Assembly: GCF_000472965.1 (NCBI RefSeq)
Contig: NZ_KI421483.1
Span: 300,145-364,144 of the forward strand
DNA from: Bradyrhizobium murdochi
Lineage (GTDB): Bacteria; Pseudomonadota; Alphaproteobacteria; Rhizobiales; Xanthobacteraceae
Length of the DNA: 64,000 bases
Direction of reading: 5' to 3'
Of the stretch, positions 51,586-60,706 are shown in pieces. Each line of letters starts with the position of its first letter. Position 1 is the stretch's first letter. The translations under genes were made by a program, and so were the position numbers. The notes beneath the pieces were generated by a model. The model was not told where the DNA came from. It searched no databases and worked only from the letters and a program-made list of their open reading frames with translations.

Positions 51586-54039
51586 ATGAGCGAGGGCAAC
51601 GATAGAGCAAGGTTTCTCCGCGAGGGGCTGTTTGCCAAATACGTCGTCGCGCTGGTCGGGCTTGTCGTGTTCGTGCTGGCCGTCAACGGCGCGATGGAAA
51701 TCTGGATCACCTATCGCGGCATCAAGAGCTCGCTCCACGACGGCATGTCTGACAAGGCGGAGGCGACCGCGAAGCGGATCGCGCAGTCGATCTCCGAGCT
51801 GGAGCGGCAGATCTCCTGGGTGACGCGCGCCTCCTCCAATACGCTGGATCTGCGCCGCGCCGACTACACCCAATTGCTGCGGCAGGTGCCGCAGGTCAGC
51901 CAGCTCTCGCTGCTTGGCAGCAACGGCCGCGAGCAGCTTCGCCTGACGCGGCAGACCGTCACGCTCGGCAGCAACGCCGATTTCTCCCGCGATGTCCGCT
52001 TCACCGAAACCGTTTCGCGCGGCACCAGCTTTGCGCCGGCCTATTTGCGCGACCAGCAGCCGTTCATGTCGATCTCGCTGTCGCATGCCGACGGCAGCAT
52101 CACGGTCGCCGAAATCGATCTCGATTTCCTCTCCGAATTTTTGATCGACGCCCAGGTCGGCAAGGTGGCGTATGCCTATGTCACTGACGCCAAGGGCGAG
52201 GTGCTGGCCAGGTCCTCGAACGGGCCCGAGGTCGGCAAGATCCTGTCGGCGCTGCCGCAGGTCGCAGCCGTCAGCAAGCCCGGCGGCGTCGCGCCGGCGT
52301 CGGGGCTAGATGCCAATGGCGATGCCGTGCTGACGACCTCAAGCCTGGTGCCGAAACTCGGCTGGCGCGTGTTCTTCGAACAGCCGACAGCGCAGGCGCT
52401 GACGCCGATCCGCGATCAATTGGTGCGGATCGCGCTTTTGATCGCGCTTGGCCTCGTGGTCGCGATCATCGCTGGCACCATCATGGCGCGGCGCCTGCTG
52501 GTGCCGATCACCGCGCTGCAGGCCGGCGCGCGGCGGCTCGGCGCCGGCGATTTTGGCCACCGCATCGATGTGAAGACGTCCGACGAATTGGAGGAGCTGG
52601 CCAACCAGTTCAACGGCATGGCCGGGCAGCTCGCCGAGACCTATTCGAACCTCGAAGCCAAGGTGAACGAGCGGACGCGGGACCTGGCGCAATCGATCAA
52701 CGAGCTCAAGGTGCTCGAGGAGGTCGGCCGCGCGGTCGCCTCTTCGCTCGATCTCAACGCGGTGCTGCCTACGGTCGCCGCGCGCGCGCTCGAGATTACG
52801 CATGCCGATGCCGTGCTGATTTACGGTTATGACGCCGGCAATCACCAGTTCAGCCTGACCGAAGCCATCGGCATCGACAAGGCTGCCGAAGGCCGCCATC
52901 GCGCCATCGACGCCGACCATTCGCCGCTCGGCGAAGCCGCAACCAGCGGCGAGCCGATCGCGATCCCGCGGCTTGGCGCAACGCCCGAACATCCCTTGCG
53001 CGATGTCGCGATGGAAGCCGGCTTCCACTCGGTGCTGGTGGTGCCGCTGGTCGACCAGACCGGCATCTTGGGATCGCTGGTGGTGCTGCGGCGGAACGAG
53101 GGCGAGTTCTCCGCCAACCTGATCGGCCTGATGAAGACCTTTGCGCACCAGGCCGTGCTAGCGATGCGCAATGCGCGCCTCTTCACCGAAGTGGACCACA
53201 AGAGCCGCGAGTTGCTCGCCGCCAACGACATCGTGCGCGAACAGGCGAGCAAGCTGCAGGAGCAGACCGACCAGCTCCGCGACTGGAATCGCTCGCTGGA
53301 GGAGCGGGTGGAGACGCAGCTCGGCGAGATCGAGCGCATCCGGCGGCTGGAGCGTTTCCTGGCGCCGCAGGTGGCGCAGCTTATCGCTTCCTCCGACGGC
53401 CATGAGGGCCTGCTCGACAGCCACCGCCGCGAGGTGACGGTGGTGTTCTGCGATTTGCGCGGCTTCACCGCGTTCACCGAGACCACCGAGCCGGAAGAGG
53501 CGATGAACGTGCTACGCGAGTATCACGCAGCGCTCGGCGAACTGATCTTCAAGTATGAGGGCACGCTCGACCGCTATGCCGGCGACGGCGTGATGATCCT
53601 GTTCAACGCACCGATCCAGTTCGAAGACCACACCGCGCGCGCGGTGCGGATGGCAGTGGAGATGCGCGACACCATCGGCAGCCTGACCGAGAAGTGGCGC
53701 AACCGCGGCCACAATCTCGGCTTCGGCATCGGCATCGCACTCGGCTACGCTACGCTCGGCCAGATCGGTTTTGAGCAGCGCCTGGAATACGCCGCGATCG
53801 GCAGCGTGACCAACCTCGCCTCGCGCCTCTGCGACGAGGCCAAGGCCAACCAGATCGTGGTGAGCCGGCGCGTCTATGGCATGGTGGAACCGTGGGTCGA
53901 GGGCCGGCCGATCGATGATTTGAATTTGAAGGGATTCAATCATCCGATTTTGGCAGCCGAGATCACCGCCTGGCGCGAGTCGGTCGACAATGTGGTCGAT
54001 GCCGCCGCAGCGGCGGCGCGGATGAAGAAGAAGTCGTAA
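51586..54039 (+). CDS. Membrane class III adenylate/guanylate cyclase with HAMP and GAF domains
   Basis: 817 aa from ATG 51586 (GAGGG upstream). TM1 (about 18-40), periplasmic sensor, TM2 (about 280-305), HAMP, GAF domain (about 380-540), a coiled coil (about 545-600) and the cyclase domain (about 615-790). Metal-binding aspartates are present in VVFCDLRGFTAF and DRYAGDGVMILF. The base-selecting lysine position is Arg (DRYAGDG), and the second specificity position reads GSVTNLASR instead of the usual GDTVNLAAR; the transition-state Asn and Arg remain. Probably active, with uncertain nucleotide preference. A link to the Crp-type regulator is attractive but unproven. Confidence 0.88.
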   Translation: MSEGNDRARFLREGLFAKYVVALVGLVVFVLAVNGAMEIWITYRGIKSSLHDGMSDKAEATAKRIAQSISELERQISWVTRASSNTLDLRRADYTQLLRQVPQVSQLSLLGSNGREQLRLTRQTVTLGSNADFSRDVRFTETVSRGTSFAPAYLRDQQPFMSISLSHADGSITVAEIDLDFLSEFLIDAQVGKVAYAYVTDAKGEVLARSSNGPEVGKILSALPQVAAVSKPGGVAPASGLDANGDAVLTTSSLVPKLGWRVFFEQPTAQALTPIRDQLVRIALLIALGLVVAIIAGTIMARRLLVPITALQAGARRLGAGDFGHRIDVKTSDELEELANQFNGMAGQLAETYSNLEAKVNERTRDLAQSINELKVLEEVGRAVASSLDLNAVLPTVAARALEITHADAVLIYGYDAGNHQFSLTEAIGIDKAAEGRHRAIDADHSPLGEAATSGEPIAIPRLGATPEHPLRDVAMEAGFHSVLVVPLVDQTGILGSLVVLRRNEGEFSANLIGLMKTFAHQAVLAMRNARLFTEVDHKSRELLAANDIVREQASKLQEQTDQLRDWNRSLEERVETQLGEIERIRRLERFLAPQVAQLIASSDGHEGLLDSHRREVTVVFCDLRGFTAFTETTEPEEAMNVLREYHAALGELIFKYEGTLDRYAGDGVMILFNAPIQFEDHTARAVRMAVEMRDTIGSLTEKWRNRGHNLGFGIGIALGYATLGQIGFEQRLEYAAIGSVTNLASRLCDEAKANQIVVSRRVYGMVEPWVEGRPIDDLNLKGFNHPILAAEITAWRESVDNVVDAAAAAARMKKKS

Positions 54040-54050
54040 TGAGCGGGTTG

Positions 54051-54243
54051 CTTACCCTCCCCTGGAGGGGTCCGAGACGAGCGAAGCTCGCTCGTGGGTC
54101 GGTTCGCATGGAGCGAAGCGAAGTGCGAAACGGGGTGGGGTGATCTCTCCACTCGGGCACCGTCGGATGTGGAGAGACCGTCACCCCACCCCGCCGAGCA
54201 TCTCGCGATGCTCGTCGACCCTCCCCCTCCAGGGGAGGGTGAA
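54051..54243. repeat. Large CCCTCCCCTGGAGG palindromic element, copy 2
   Basis: Same family as 25213-25373: CTTACCCTCCCCTGGAGG at the left, CCTCCAGGGGAGGGTGAAG at the right, with GGGGTGGGGTGATCTCTCCAC and GTGGAGAGACCGTCACCCC inside. The arms have spread by insertion of GAGCGAAGC-type small palindromes. Confidence 0.85.
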
Positions 54244-54418
54244 GCTAGCGCCTGATTCAATTTTCAAATAGCCACACACCAAATCCTCCCGCAGCGCCGT
54301 TGCGCCCGAGGATTTGCTTCATTCACCGCCCCATGAAAATCAGAGGGCGCCGGGAACGACCGGGTGCTAGCAACCGTTGCGGCCGTCTGATAACAAGCCA
54401 CGTGGACGCACGCGCCTG

Positions 54419-54685
54419 TCAGTGCCAACTGGGCTGCTGCATTCGCGCGCGGGTCTGCGCCAATTCTTCGAGGCTGCTGTCGATCTGCGTGCGGTACATG
54501 CCGAGATCCTCGAGATGGCGATCGTCGAGCTTGCGCAGGGCCTCGCGCATGGCGTGCCGTTCGTGGCGCGCAATGACCGCTGCGAGGAGGCTGTTGACGA
54601 GACGGCGCAGGCGCGCGAGCCAAACCGCAATTCGCCAGGCAAATGGCCTGGTGACGGAGGTCGGAATGGTGGTCAGCATAGTCAT
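54419..54685 (-). CDS. DUF1127 small protein
   Basis: 88 aa. The C-terminal half carries the DUF1127 pattern (MREALRKLDDRHLEDLGMYRTQIDS), preceded by a basic, amphipathic helix (WRIAVWLARLRRLVNSLLAAVIARHER). Small DUF1127 proteins in alphaproteobacteria have been tied to RNA-binding and phosphate or stress responses; no specific role can be inferred here. An in-frame ATG at 54679 is also possible. The 54244-54418 spacer holds nothing recognisable. Confidence 0.8.
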   Translation of the reverse strand: MTMLTTIPTSVTRPFAWRIAVWLARLRRLVNSLLAAVIARHERHAMREALRKLDDRHLEDLGMYRTQIDSSLEELAQTRARMQQPSWH

Positions 54686-54917
54686 GGCTATTTTCTTTCA
54701 AACAGTAGCCGGAACCCGGTGAGCTTGCCGGGCATCCTTTCTATCGAAGGCCTGCTGCCAGCATGGTGTCAGCAGGCTTCGGTACGTACGCCCGAAGGCG
54801 CGAGGAGCACCGACCTCGCGGCAGCGAGGGCAGCGTCAACATGCCCGTTACGACCGGCCAAGACTTTCAGACCGCTCTGATTTACCGTCCAGACTCTCTT
54901 GAGATATCGCCGCGAAG

Positions 54918-56498
54918 CTATCGCAGACCGGCGCGCCGAAACCCTTCCAGATAATGCGCCTTGTCAGCCTCGTGCTCGAACGGCAGTCCGCTGGCCAGCC
55001 AGGCGAGCGAGAAGTTGGGTTGGGCGCCGAGGAGGCCCTCGACGGCCGCTTTGGCGACGTCAGTGTCGCCGGCCATGCCGAGGGAGGCCGTCAGCACGCG
55101 GTGGGCGCCGACGAAGTCGGCGCGCTGCCGTAGCGCTTCACGCGACAGGCGGATCGCCTCTGCGTAATTTTTGCCGACATATTGGCAATAGGCGGCGACG
55201 CCGCAATAGATCGCGGCAAAGGGATCGCGGGGTGAGAGTTTCAGCGCCTCGCGCGCCGCGCGATCACCGTCTTCCCAGCGCCCGCGATAGGACAACGCAA
55301 CGCCATAGATGCCGCGTGCGGGAGAAAAATTCGGATTAAGCCGCAGCGCCAGCTCGAATTCGGCGATGCAATCATCGAAGCGACGGTTGAACAGATAGAC
55401 GCTGGCCAGCGCATAATGCGCCCACGCGTCCTCGCTGTCGGCCCGGATCGCCGCCAGTGCCGCGCGCTCCGCCGTTGGTACGGCCTTGGACATTTCCTGC
55501 CAGCCCATATGGGCGCCGAACGTATGGCAGGCAGCCAGCAGGCTGAGCGCCTGGCCGTATGAAGGATCGACACTGATCGCCTTTTCCAAGAGCGCCTGCG
55601 CGACCAGATTGTCCTGCCGCGTCACGCGCCAATAATGCGATAGCGCCCGCATCACCAGATCCCAGGCATCCATGTTGTCAGGCGCCTTGCGCCGGGCCCG
55701 GAAATCCTCGGCAGCGTAGAGTTGCGGCTCGATCGCCGCGACGACTGCCTGCGTGATTTCGTCCTGCACGGCGAACACGTCGGCAAGATTGCGGTCGTAG
55801 CGCTCCGCCCAGAGGTGACTGCCGCTCGCCACGTCGACGAGCTGGGCCGTGATGCGCACATGGTCGCCGTCCTTGCGCACGCTGCCTTCGACGACATAGC
55901 CGACGCCGAGCTCCTCGCCGATCTGCTGGTGGTGGACGGATTTCCCCCGGTAGATGAACGAGGAATTCCGCGCGATCACATAGAACCAGCGCAGCTTCGA
56001 CAGCGCGGTGATGATGTCCTCGCTGATGCCTTCCGAAAAATACTCCTGCTCCGGCTCGCCAGAGAGGTTGGCAAACGGCAGCACTGCAATCGCGGTGCGA
56101 TCGAGCGCCGGGAGGGGCGGGTGCAGCGGTTCGCCAGTGAGGTCGAGCGGCTGGGGCGCAGCAGCACGCCCTTCGCGGCCGTTCGCGGCTTTCGGCTGCA
56201 CGTCGCCGACGAAACGAAAACCTTTTCGCGCGAGCGTGCGGATCATGATTTGATCCTTGCCGCTGTCGCCGACCGCCCTGCGCGCGGCGTTGATCCGGCT
56301 CGTCAGCGTGGATTCGGAGATGATGCGGCCGTCCCACACCTTCTCGATCAGATCGTCCTTGGTGACGACGCGGTCGCGGTTTTCGATCAGATGAACCAAT
56401 AGATCGAACACCTGCGGCTCGACCGCTACGCTCTGGCCGCCGCGCGTCAGCTCGCGAAGGTCGACATCGAGGACATGGTTGGAAAAGTGAAATTGCAC
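54918..56498 (-). CDS. CadC-like winged-helix protein with TolB-like and TPR domains
   Basis: 526 aa. N-terminal OmpR/CadC-type winged helix (about 1-100): VAVEPQVFDLLVHLIENRDRVVTKDDLIEKVWDGR and ARKGFRFVGDV. A TolB-N-like domain follows (about 138-260): IAVLPFANLSGEPEQEYFSEGI, GVGYVVEGSVRKDGDHVRITAQLVD, and then TPR helices (about 280-515). No membrane helix separates the parts, so it is probably a cytoplasmic regulator. This architecture is often mislabelled adenylate cyclase because it is fused to cyclases elsewhere; no cyclase domain is present here. Confidence 0.88.
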   Translation of the reverse strand: MQFHFSNHVLDVDLRELTRGGQSVAVEPQVFDLLVHLIENRDRVVTKDDLIEKVWDGRIISESTLTSRINAARRAVGDSGKDQIMIRTLARKGFRFVGDVQPKAANGREGRAAAPQPLDLTGEPLHPPLPALDRTAIAVLPFANLSGEPEQEYFSEGISEDIITALSKLRWFYVIARNSSFIYRGKSVHHQQIGEELGVGYVVEGSVRKDGDHVRITAQLVDVASGSHLWAERYDRNLADVFAVQDEITQAVVAAIEPQLYAAEDFRARRKAPDNMDAWDLVMRALSHYWRVTRQDNLVAQALLEKAISVDPSYGQALSLLAACHTFGAHMGWQEMSKAVPTAERAALAAIRADSEDAWAHYALASVYLFNRRFDDCIAEFELALRLNPNFSPARGIYGVALSYRGRWEDGDRAAREALKLSPRDPFAAIYCGVAAYCQYVGKNYAEAIRLSREALRQRADFVGAHRVLTASLGMAGDTDVAKAAVEGLLGAQPNFSLAWLASGLPFEHEADKAHYLEGFRRAGLR

Positions 56499-56844
56499 GG
56501 CTTCATCCCGGTTAAATCGTCATAAGTCATTTCGGATCGGCACGTAAATTTCAGGTCACTTTGGTCCCGCACTTCTTGTTTGAGCATGATCTCGGGGCAA
56601 ACGCTCCGCGTTTGTCCCGAGGGAAGCCGGTATCCACTTTTCCGGATCATGCTCCCGGAAGAGGTAGAGCGAATTTCCCGGCGGGACCCTGTGAAAAATC
56701 TCACAGAAAGAGGCATCTCACTGAAAAATCAGGGTCCCCTCAAGGCAAAATCAGCCCCGCATCACAGCCTTTAGGTCCGCCCAAGGCCATGTTTGGTTCA
56801 TCGCGGCCCCTTCCGTGGCCGCAGCATCCCAAAAGGAGACATCG
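56499..56844. other. Divergent intergenic region with element A
   Basis: About 345 bases between the CadC-type and methyltransferase genes. It contains dispersed element A, copy 3 (56581-56652). The rest shows no gene; TCACAGAAAGAGG-type sequence near 56700 may belong to the methyltransferase promoter. Confidence 0.5.
56581..56652 (-). repeat. Dispersed element A, copy 3
   Basis: TGAGCATGATCTCGGGGCAAACGC-TCC-GCGTTTGTCCCGAGG, CCGGTATCCACTTTTCCGGATCATGCTC is the reverse complement of copy 1 at 10055 with few changes. The ends TGAGCATGATC and GATCATGCTC are themselves inverted. Confidence 0.85.
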
Positions 56845-57720
56845 ATGGCCGCCCAGAGCGCGATCGCAGCGACCCAAACCCAGGCCGATTCTGCCCAAGC
56901 CGATTCCGCCCAACCTGCCCCCGACCTTGCAGCCCTCAAGACGCGCCAACAAGCCGCATGGTCGTCTGGCAATTACGCCATTGTCGGCTCGACGCTGCAG
57001 ATCGTCGGCGAAGAACTCTGCGAGGCGCTCGATCTCAAGGCCGGCTCAAAGGTGCTCGATGTCGCCGCCGGCAATGGCATGGCGAGCCTCGCTGCGGCTC
57101 GGCGGTGGTGCGACGTCACCTCGACCGACTATGTGCCGGCGTTGCTGGAGCGCGGTCGGGCACGCGCCGCGGCGGAAGGCATGTCAATCGAATTCAGGGA
57201 AGCTGACGCGGAAAACCTGCCGTTCGATGATAACAGTTTTGACACGGTGCTCTCCACCTTCGGCGTCATGTTCACACCGAACCAGGACCGTGCGGCCGCC
57301 GAGCTGATGCGGGTCTGCAAGCCCAAGGGCCGGATCGGCCTGGCGAACTGGACGCCGGACGGCTTTATCGGACAGGTCTTCAGGACGCTCGGCAAATATC
57401 TGCCGCCGCCCACTGGGGTCAAATCGCCCGCGCAGTGGGGAACGAGCGCGCGGCTGACCGAAATGTTCGACGCGGACGCGCGCTCGATCAGAGCGGAATC
57501 GCGCCTGTTCAGGTTTCGCTATCGCTCGCCGGCGCACTTCCTCGACGTGTTCAAGACGTATTACGGCCCGGTGCTGAAAGCGTTCGCAGCCCTCGATCCG
57601 GCGAAACAGGAAGAACTGCATAACGACCTGCATGCCCTGATCGTTCGCATGAACCGCTCCGGCGACGGCACGATGGTTGTGCCCAGCGAATATCTCGAGG
57701 TCGTCATCACCAAGCAGTGA
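56845..57720 (+). CDS. SAM-dependent methyltransferase
   Basis: 291 aa from ATG 56845 (AAAGGAG 7 bases upstream). Class I Rossmann methyltransferase: motif I VLDVAAGNGMASLAAAR, motif II acidic residue in TSTDYVPALLERGRARA, READAENLPFDDNSFDTVLSTFGVMF and LMRVCKPKGRIGLANW, as in the UbiE/Methyltransf_11 group. The N-terminus has an Ala/Gln-rich extension of about 25 residues. Substrate unknown. A strong hairpin follows directly. Confidence 0.9.
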   Translation: MAAQSAIAATQTQADSAQADSAQPAPDLAALKTRQQAAWSSGNYAIVGSTLQIVGEELCEALDLKAGSKVLDVAAGNGMASLAAARRWCDVTSTDYVPALLERGRARAAAEGMSIEFREADAENLPFDDNSFDTVLSTFGVMFTPNQDRAAAELMRVCKPKGRIGLANWTPDGFIGQVFRTLGKYLPPPTGVKSPAQWGTSARLTEMFDADARSIRAESRLFRFRYRSPAHFLDVFKTYYGPVLKAFAALDPAKQEELHNDLHALIVRMNRSGDGTMVVPSEYLEVVITKQ

Positions 57721-57724
57721 AACC

Positions 57725-57761
57725 GAGCGGGATGACGTTTCTCCGAATCGTCATCCCGCTC
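57725..57761. terminator. Hairpin after the methyltransferase gene
   Basis: GAGCGGGATGACG and CGTCATCCCGCTC are perfect 13-base arms around an 11-base loop, 4 bases after the stop codon. There is no T run, but position and stability suggest termination or message protection. Confidence 0.65.
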
Positions 57762-57774
57762 TGGCTCGTTGATT

Positions 57775-57848
57775 TGAGCATGATTTGCGCGCAAACGCGT
57801 TCCACGTTTGCCGCGAGAGAAAGCCGGTGTCCACTTTTCCGGATCGTC
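57775..57848 (-). repeat. Dispersed element A, copy 4
   Basis: TGAGCATGATTTGCGCGCAAACGCG, CACGTTTGCCGCGAGAGAAAGCCGGTGTCCACTTTTCCGGATC follows the same layout and orientation as copy 3, with more changes. It ends 12 bases before the hydrolase ATG. Confidence 0.8.
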
Positions 57849-57860
57849 AGGAGCATTTCG

Positions 57861-58778
57861 ATGACCAATGTGATTGAAATCTCGCGCGCATATCGCGAAA
57901 AGGCTTGCGTCGTGGCGCTGCATTGCTCGCTGGGCTCAGGCCGCCAATGGAAGACGCTCGCCGATGAACTCGGGCGCGAGCATCCATTCTTCGCCCCTGA
58001 CATCGCGGGTTATGGCGCCAATAGCGGCTGTGCGGCGGATCTGCCGCTGACGCTCGCGGAGGAAGTTCGATACCTGAGCGGCCTGCTCAACGATGCGGAC
58101 GGCCCCATCCATCTCGTCGGCCATTCCTACGGCGGCGCGATTGCGTTCAAGATCGCGACCTGCTCCCCGTTCGCGCATCGCCTGCGCAGCCTGACGCTGA
58201 TCGAGCCGGTGCTGCCGACACTGCTGTGCGAGAGTGACGCGGACCGGCGGCTGCACGCGCGTTTCGCAGAGGTCGCGCGTGAGGTTTCCGAGGACCTCTG
58301 GAATGGATCGGCGCTGGACGCGATCGACAAGTTCGTTGAGTTCTGGAACGGGTCCGGTCCGCAGGATCCGCTACCGGCCAGCGCGCGCCTGCGCATGATC
58401 GAGCGTGCCGACAAGCTTGCGTTCGATTTCACGGCGGCGTTCGCCGAACAGAATGTCGCCACCGCGGCGGCCTCGCTTCGCGTGCCGACGCTATTGTTTT
58501 CGGGAGGGCTGTCGCCCTATCTCACCCAACGCATCGTGCAGCGGCTCGGCGCGATCATGGACTGCGCCGAGATCCGGCATTTGCCGGCCGCCGGCCATAT
58601 GCTCCCGCTGACGCACGCGTCATCCGTCAATCCCGCGATCGCGAGGCATATCGCCCGCGCGGACGAACTGGCCGGCGTTCCGCTGGCGCTCGAAACGGCG
58701 CCGTCGGAGGCCGCAGCCGGGCGGAGGGATGACATTCTTGGCGCTTGGCTCTCCCGCCGGCCTTCTGGTATCGGTTAA
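57861..58778 (+). CDS. Alpha/beta hydrolase
   Basis: 305 aa from ATG 57861, with AGGAG 7 bases upstream; earlier in-frame starts would translate the dispersed repeat. Fold markers: VVALHCSLGSGRQWKTLADEL (oxyanion region), FFAPDIAGYGAN, nucleophile elbow LVGHSYGGAIAFKIA (Ser), and RHLPAAGHMLPLTH (catalytic His). Related to esterases and C-C hydrolases; substrate unknown. The end overlaps the possible upstream start of the next gene but not the preferred one. Confidence 0.88.
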   Translation: MTNVIEISRAYREKACVVALHCSLGSGRQWKTLADELGREHPFFAPDIAGYGANSGCAADLPLTLAEEVRYLSGLLNDADGPIHLVGHSYGGAIAFKIATCSPFAHRLRSLTLIEPVLPTLLCESDADRRLHARFAEVAREVSEDLWNGSALDAIDKFVEFWNGSGPQDPLPASARLRMIERADKLAFDFTAAFAEQNVATAAASLRVPTLLFSGGLSPYLTQRIVQRLGAIMDCAEIRHLPAAGHMLPLTHASSVNPAIARHIARADELAGVPLALETAPSEAAAGRRDDILGAWLSRRPSGIG

Positions 58779-58803
58779 GGCCGAAACCGGGAACGAAACG
58801 CAG

Positions 58804-59703
58804 ATGACCATCTTCCACGCGCGCGGCCTTTCACTGACGCTGGCCCCCCTGATTGCCGCAGGCTTGATCTGCCTTTCCTCCTCCCTCGCCGCCGCCGACG
58901 ACCCCGACCCCGCCGCACCCAAGGGCGCTGCGGTCACGGTGCTCAAGGCGGCGAAATCCTGTTTTGCCAATATCGTCGAGGTGTCCGGCACCATCATTGC
59001 GCGCGAGGAGACGCAGGTGCGGCCCGAGCGGATGGGGCTGAAGGTGGCCGAGGTGATGGTGGATGCGGGCGACAGCGTCACCGCAGGGCAGGTGCTGGCG
59101 CGGCTGAATTTGCCGGAGGGCGGGCAAATCACGGTGCAGGCGCCGGTGGCGGGCGTGATCTCGGCCTCGACGGCGTCCGTCGGCGCGATGGCGGGGGCCA
59201 AGGGCGAAGCGCTGTTCTCGATCATCGCGCGCGGCGAGTTCGACCTGGTCGGCATGGTGCCGACGCGCGATATCGCCAAACTGCAGGTGAACCAGACCGC
59301 GCGGATCAAGGTGATCGGCGCCGGCGAGGTCGACGGACGGGTGCGGCGGCTGTCGACCACGGTGGAGCCGAACAGCCAGCTCGCGCAGGTGTTCGTCGGC
59401 GTCACTACTCCCCGGCGGCTGCTGGTCAATTCAAGTGGCCGCGCGCAGATCAGGACCGGGCAGAGCTGCGGCGTCGCCGTGCCGCTGACCGCGATCCTCT
59501 ACGGCACCGCCGGCACCGTGGTGCAGGTGGTGCGGCGCGCCCGCGTCGAAACACGGCGGGTGGAAACCGGGCTGATGTCGGCCGGCCAGGTCGAGATCAC
59601 CTCGGGCCTGCAGGAAGGCGACATCGTGGTGGCGCGCGCCGGCGCGCTCTTGCGCGAGGGCGATCCGGTGCGGGCGGTGACGGCGAGCGCCGACGCGAAG
59701 TAG
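58804..59703 (+). CDS. Orphan RND-type periplasmic adaptor
   Basis: 299 aa from ATG 58804. Signal peptide (hydrophobic about 12-28, SSLAAADD), lipoyl-like halves IIAREETQVRPERMGLKVAEVMVDAGDSV and ITVQAPVAGVISASTASVG, then a barrel domain and SCGVAVPLTAIL. It shares layout and motifs with the adaptor at 44129, including CFANIVEVSGTI versus CFSDMVRVTGFI, but no permease follows. Instead a caspase-fold gene lies downstream on the opposite strand. Confidence 0.88.
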   Translation: MTIFHARGLSLTLAPLIAAGLICLSSSLAAADDPDPAAPKGAAVTVLKAAKSCFANIVEVSGTIIAREETQVRPERMGLKVAEVMVDAGDSVTAGQVLARLNLPEGGQITVQAPVAGVISASTASVGAMAGAKGEALFSIIARGEFDLVGMVPTRDIAKLQVNQTARIKVIGAGEVDGRVRRLSTTVEPNSQLAQVFVGVTTPRRLLVNSSGRAQIRTGQSCGVAVPLTAILYGTAGTVVQVVRRARVETRRVETGLMSAGQVEITSGLQEGDIVVARAGALLREGDPVRAVTASADAK

Positions 59704-59723
59704 ACGGGCGGGCAAACTGTTGC

Positions 59724-59842
59724 CGTCGCCCCTGCGAACGCAGGGGCCCATAACCACCTTACATTGTTGAAGCAAAGCCGTCTCGCCGTGTGCCATTTGC
59801 GCGGGCCGCGGCGTATGGGTCCCTGCGTTCGCAGGGACGACG
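59724..59842. repeat. GTCGTCCCTGCG palindromic element, copy 2
   Basis: CGTCGCCCCTGCGAACGCAGGGGCCCATAA at the left and GCCGCGGCGTATGGGTCCCTGCGTTCGCAGGGACGACG at the right. Inverted relative to the copy at 22911. Lies between convergent adaptor and caspase-fold genes. Confidence 0.85.
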
Positions 59843-59869
59843 TGTTGAGAGATAACGGTTGGGTCCGCC

Positions 59870-60706
59870 TTACCCGCCCAGCCGCACGTCTTCCAGCAAG
59901 GACGACGACACCTGCGGCACCTGCTCGCCGTCGGAGGCGCGGGAGATGGAGATGCGGGTCTTGTTGAAGGCGCTGGCGACGCCGGACTGCGAATTCAAAT
60001 TGTTGAGCAGTTCGGTGACCAGCACGCTGTACTGGCCCTTGCCGTCGTCGGCCACCTTGCCCGGCGTGGCCGAGGTCAGGATCAGCGCGTTCTCCGGCGT
60101 GGAGATCGGGGCCAGCCCATGTGAATAGGAACGGAAGCGGCGCTCGTACGGATTGCGGCGGGAGGCGTCGACGACGACGAGCTTGGCGCTGGCGCCCTTC
60201 TCGGTCATCGTATCAAGCACCTGCTCGATGCTCACGCCGTCGCGGCGCACATCAGCTTCCTTCCAGATCGCGGCGTCGACCGGGATCATAAAGCTCTCGC
60301 GGCCGACCTGGACGCCATAGCCGCCGAAGAACAGCATCGCCACCGTGTCCGGCTTGATCTTGTCTTTCAGGCGGGCGACGGCGCGGGCCATGTCGTCCTT
60401 GGTGGCGTCTTCGACCACGTCGACATCAAAACCCTTGGCTCGCAAGGCAGCCGTGAGGCCCCGGGCATCATTGATCGGCTGGGACAAAGGCGCCGCGGCA
60501 TCCGGATAATGGCCGTTGCCAATCACCAGGGCGACGCGGTTGGACGTGCCGATCGCGCCGGTCTGCTCGGTGCCGATCGCCTTGGCGGCGTCGAGCGAAC
60601 GCTTGTTCAGCGCGGCATGGGCGCCGATCGCCAGCGATACCAGGCCCACAAAAGCAACGGCAATGGTGACGGTGCGGCGGGAAATGCAGAGCTGACCAAG
60701 GTTCAT
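59870..60706 (-). CDS. Second caspase-fold protein lacking the catalytic dyad
   Basis: 278 aa from ATG 60706; ATG 60733 is possible and neither has a strong ribosome site. An N-terminal hydrophobic segment (about 12-32) may be a signal or anchor, followed by a p20 caspase domain (about 56-275): VALVIGNGHY, LSQPINDARGLTAALRAKGF, AMLFFGGYGVQVG and LVVVDASRRNPYERRFR. The catalytic His is Tyr130 and the Cys is Ser182. It is a shorter paralogue of the protein at 41679, without the proline linker and TPRs. Confidence 0.87.
   Translation of the reverse strand: MNLGQLCISRRTVTIAVAFVGLVSLAIGAHAALNKRSLDAAKAIGTEQTGAIGTSNRVALVIGNGHYPDAAAPLSQPINDARGLTAALRAKGFDVDVVEDATKDDMARAVARLKDKIKPDTVAMLFFGGYGVQVGRESFMIPVDAAIWKEADVRRDGVSIEQVLDTMTEKGASAKLVVVDASRRNPYERRFRSYSHGLAPISTPENALILTSATPGKVADDGKGQYSVLVTELLNNLNSQSGVASAFNKTRISISRASDGEQVPQVSSSLLEDVRLGG

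Noticed and set aside
54918..56498. Adenylate cyclase
   Set aside because: Proteins of this architecture are often so labelled, but only winged-helix, TolB-like and TPR parts are present.
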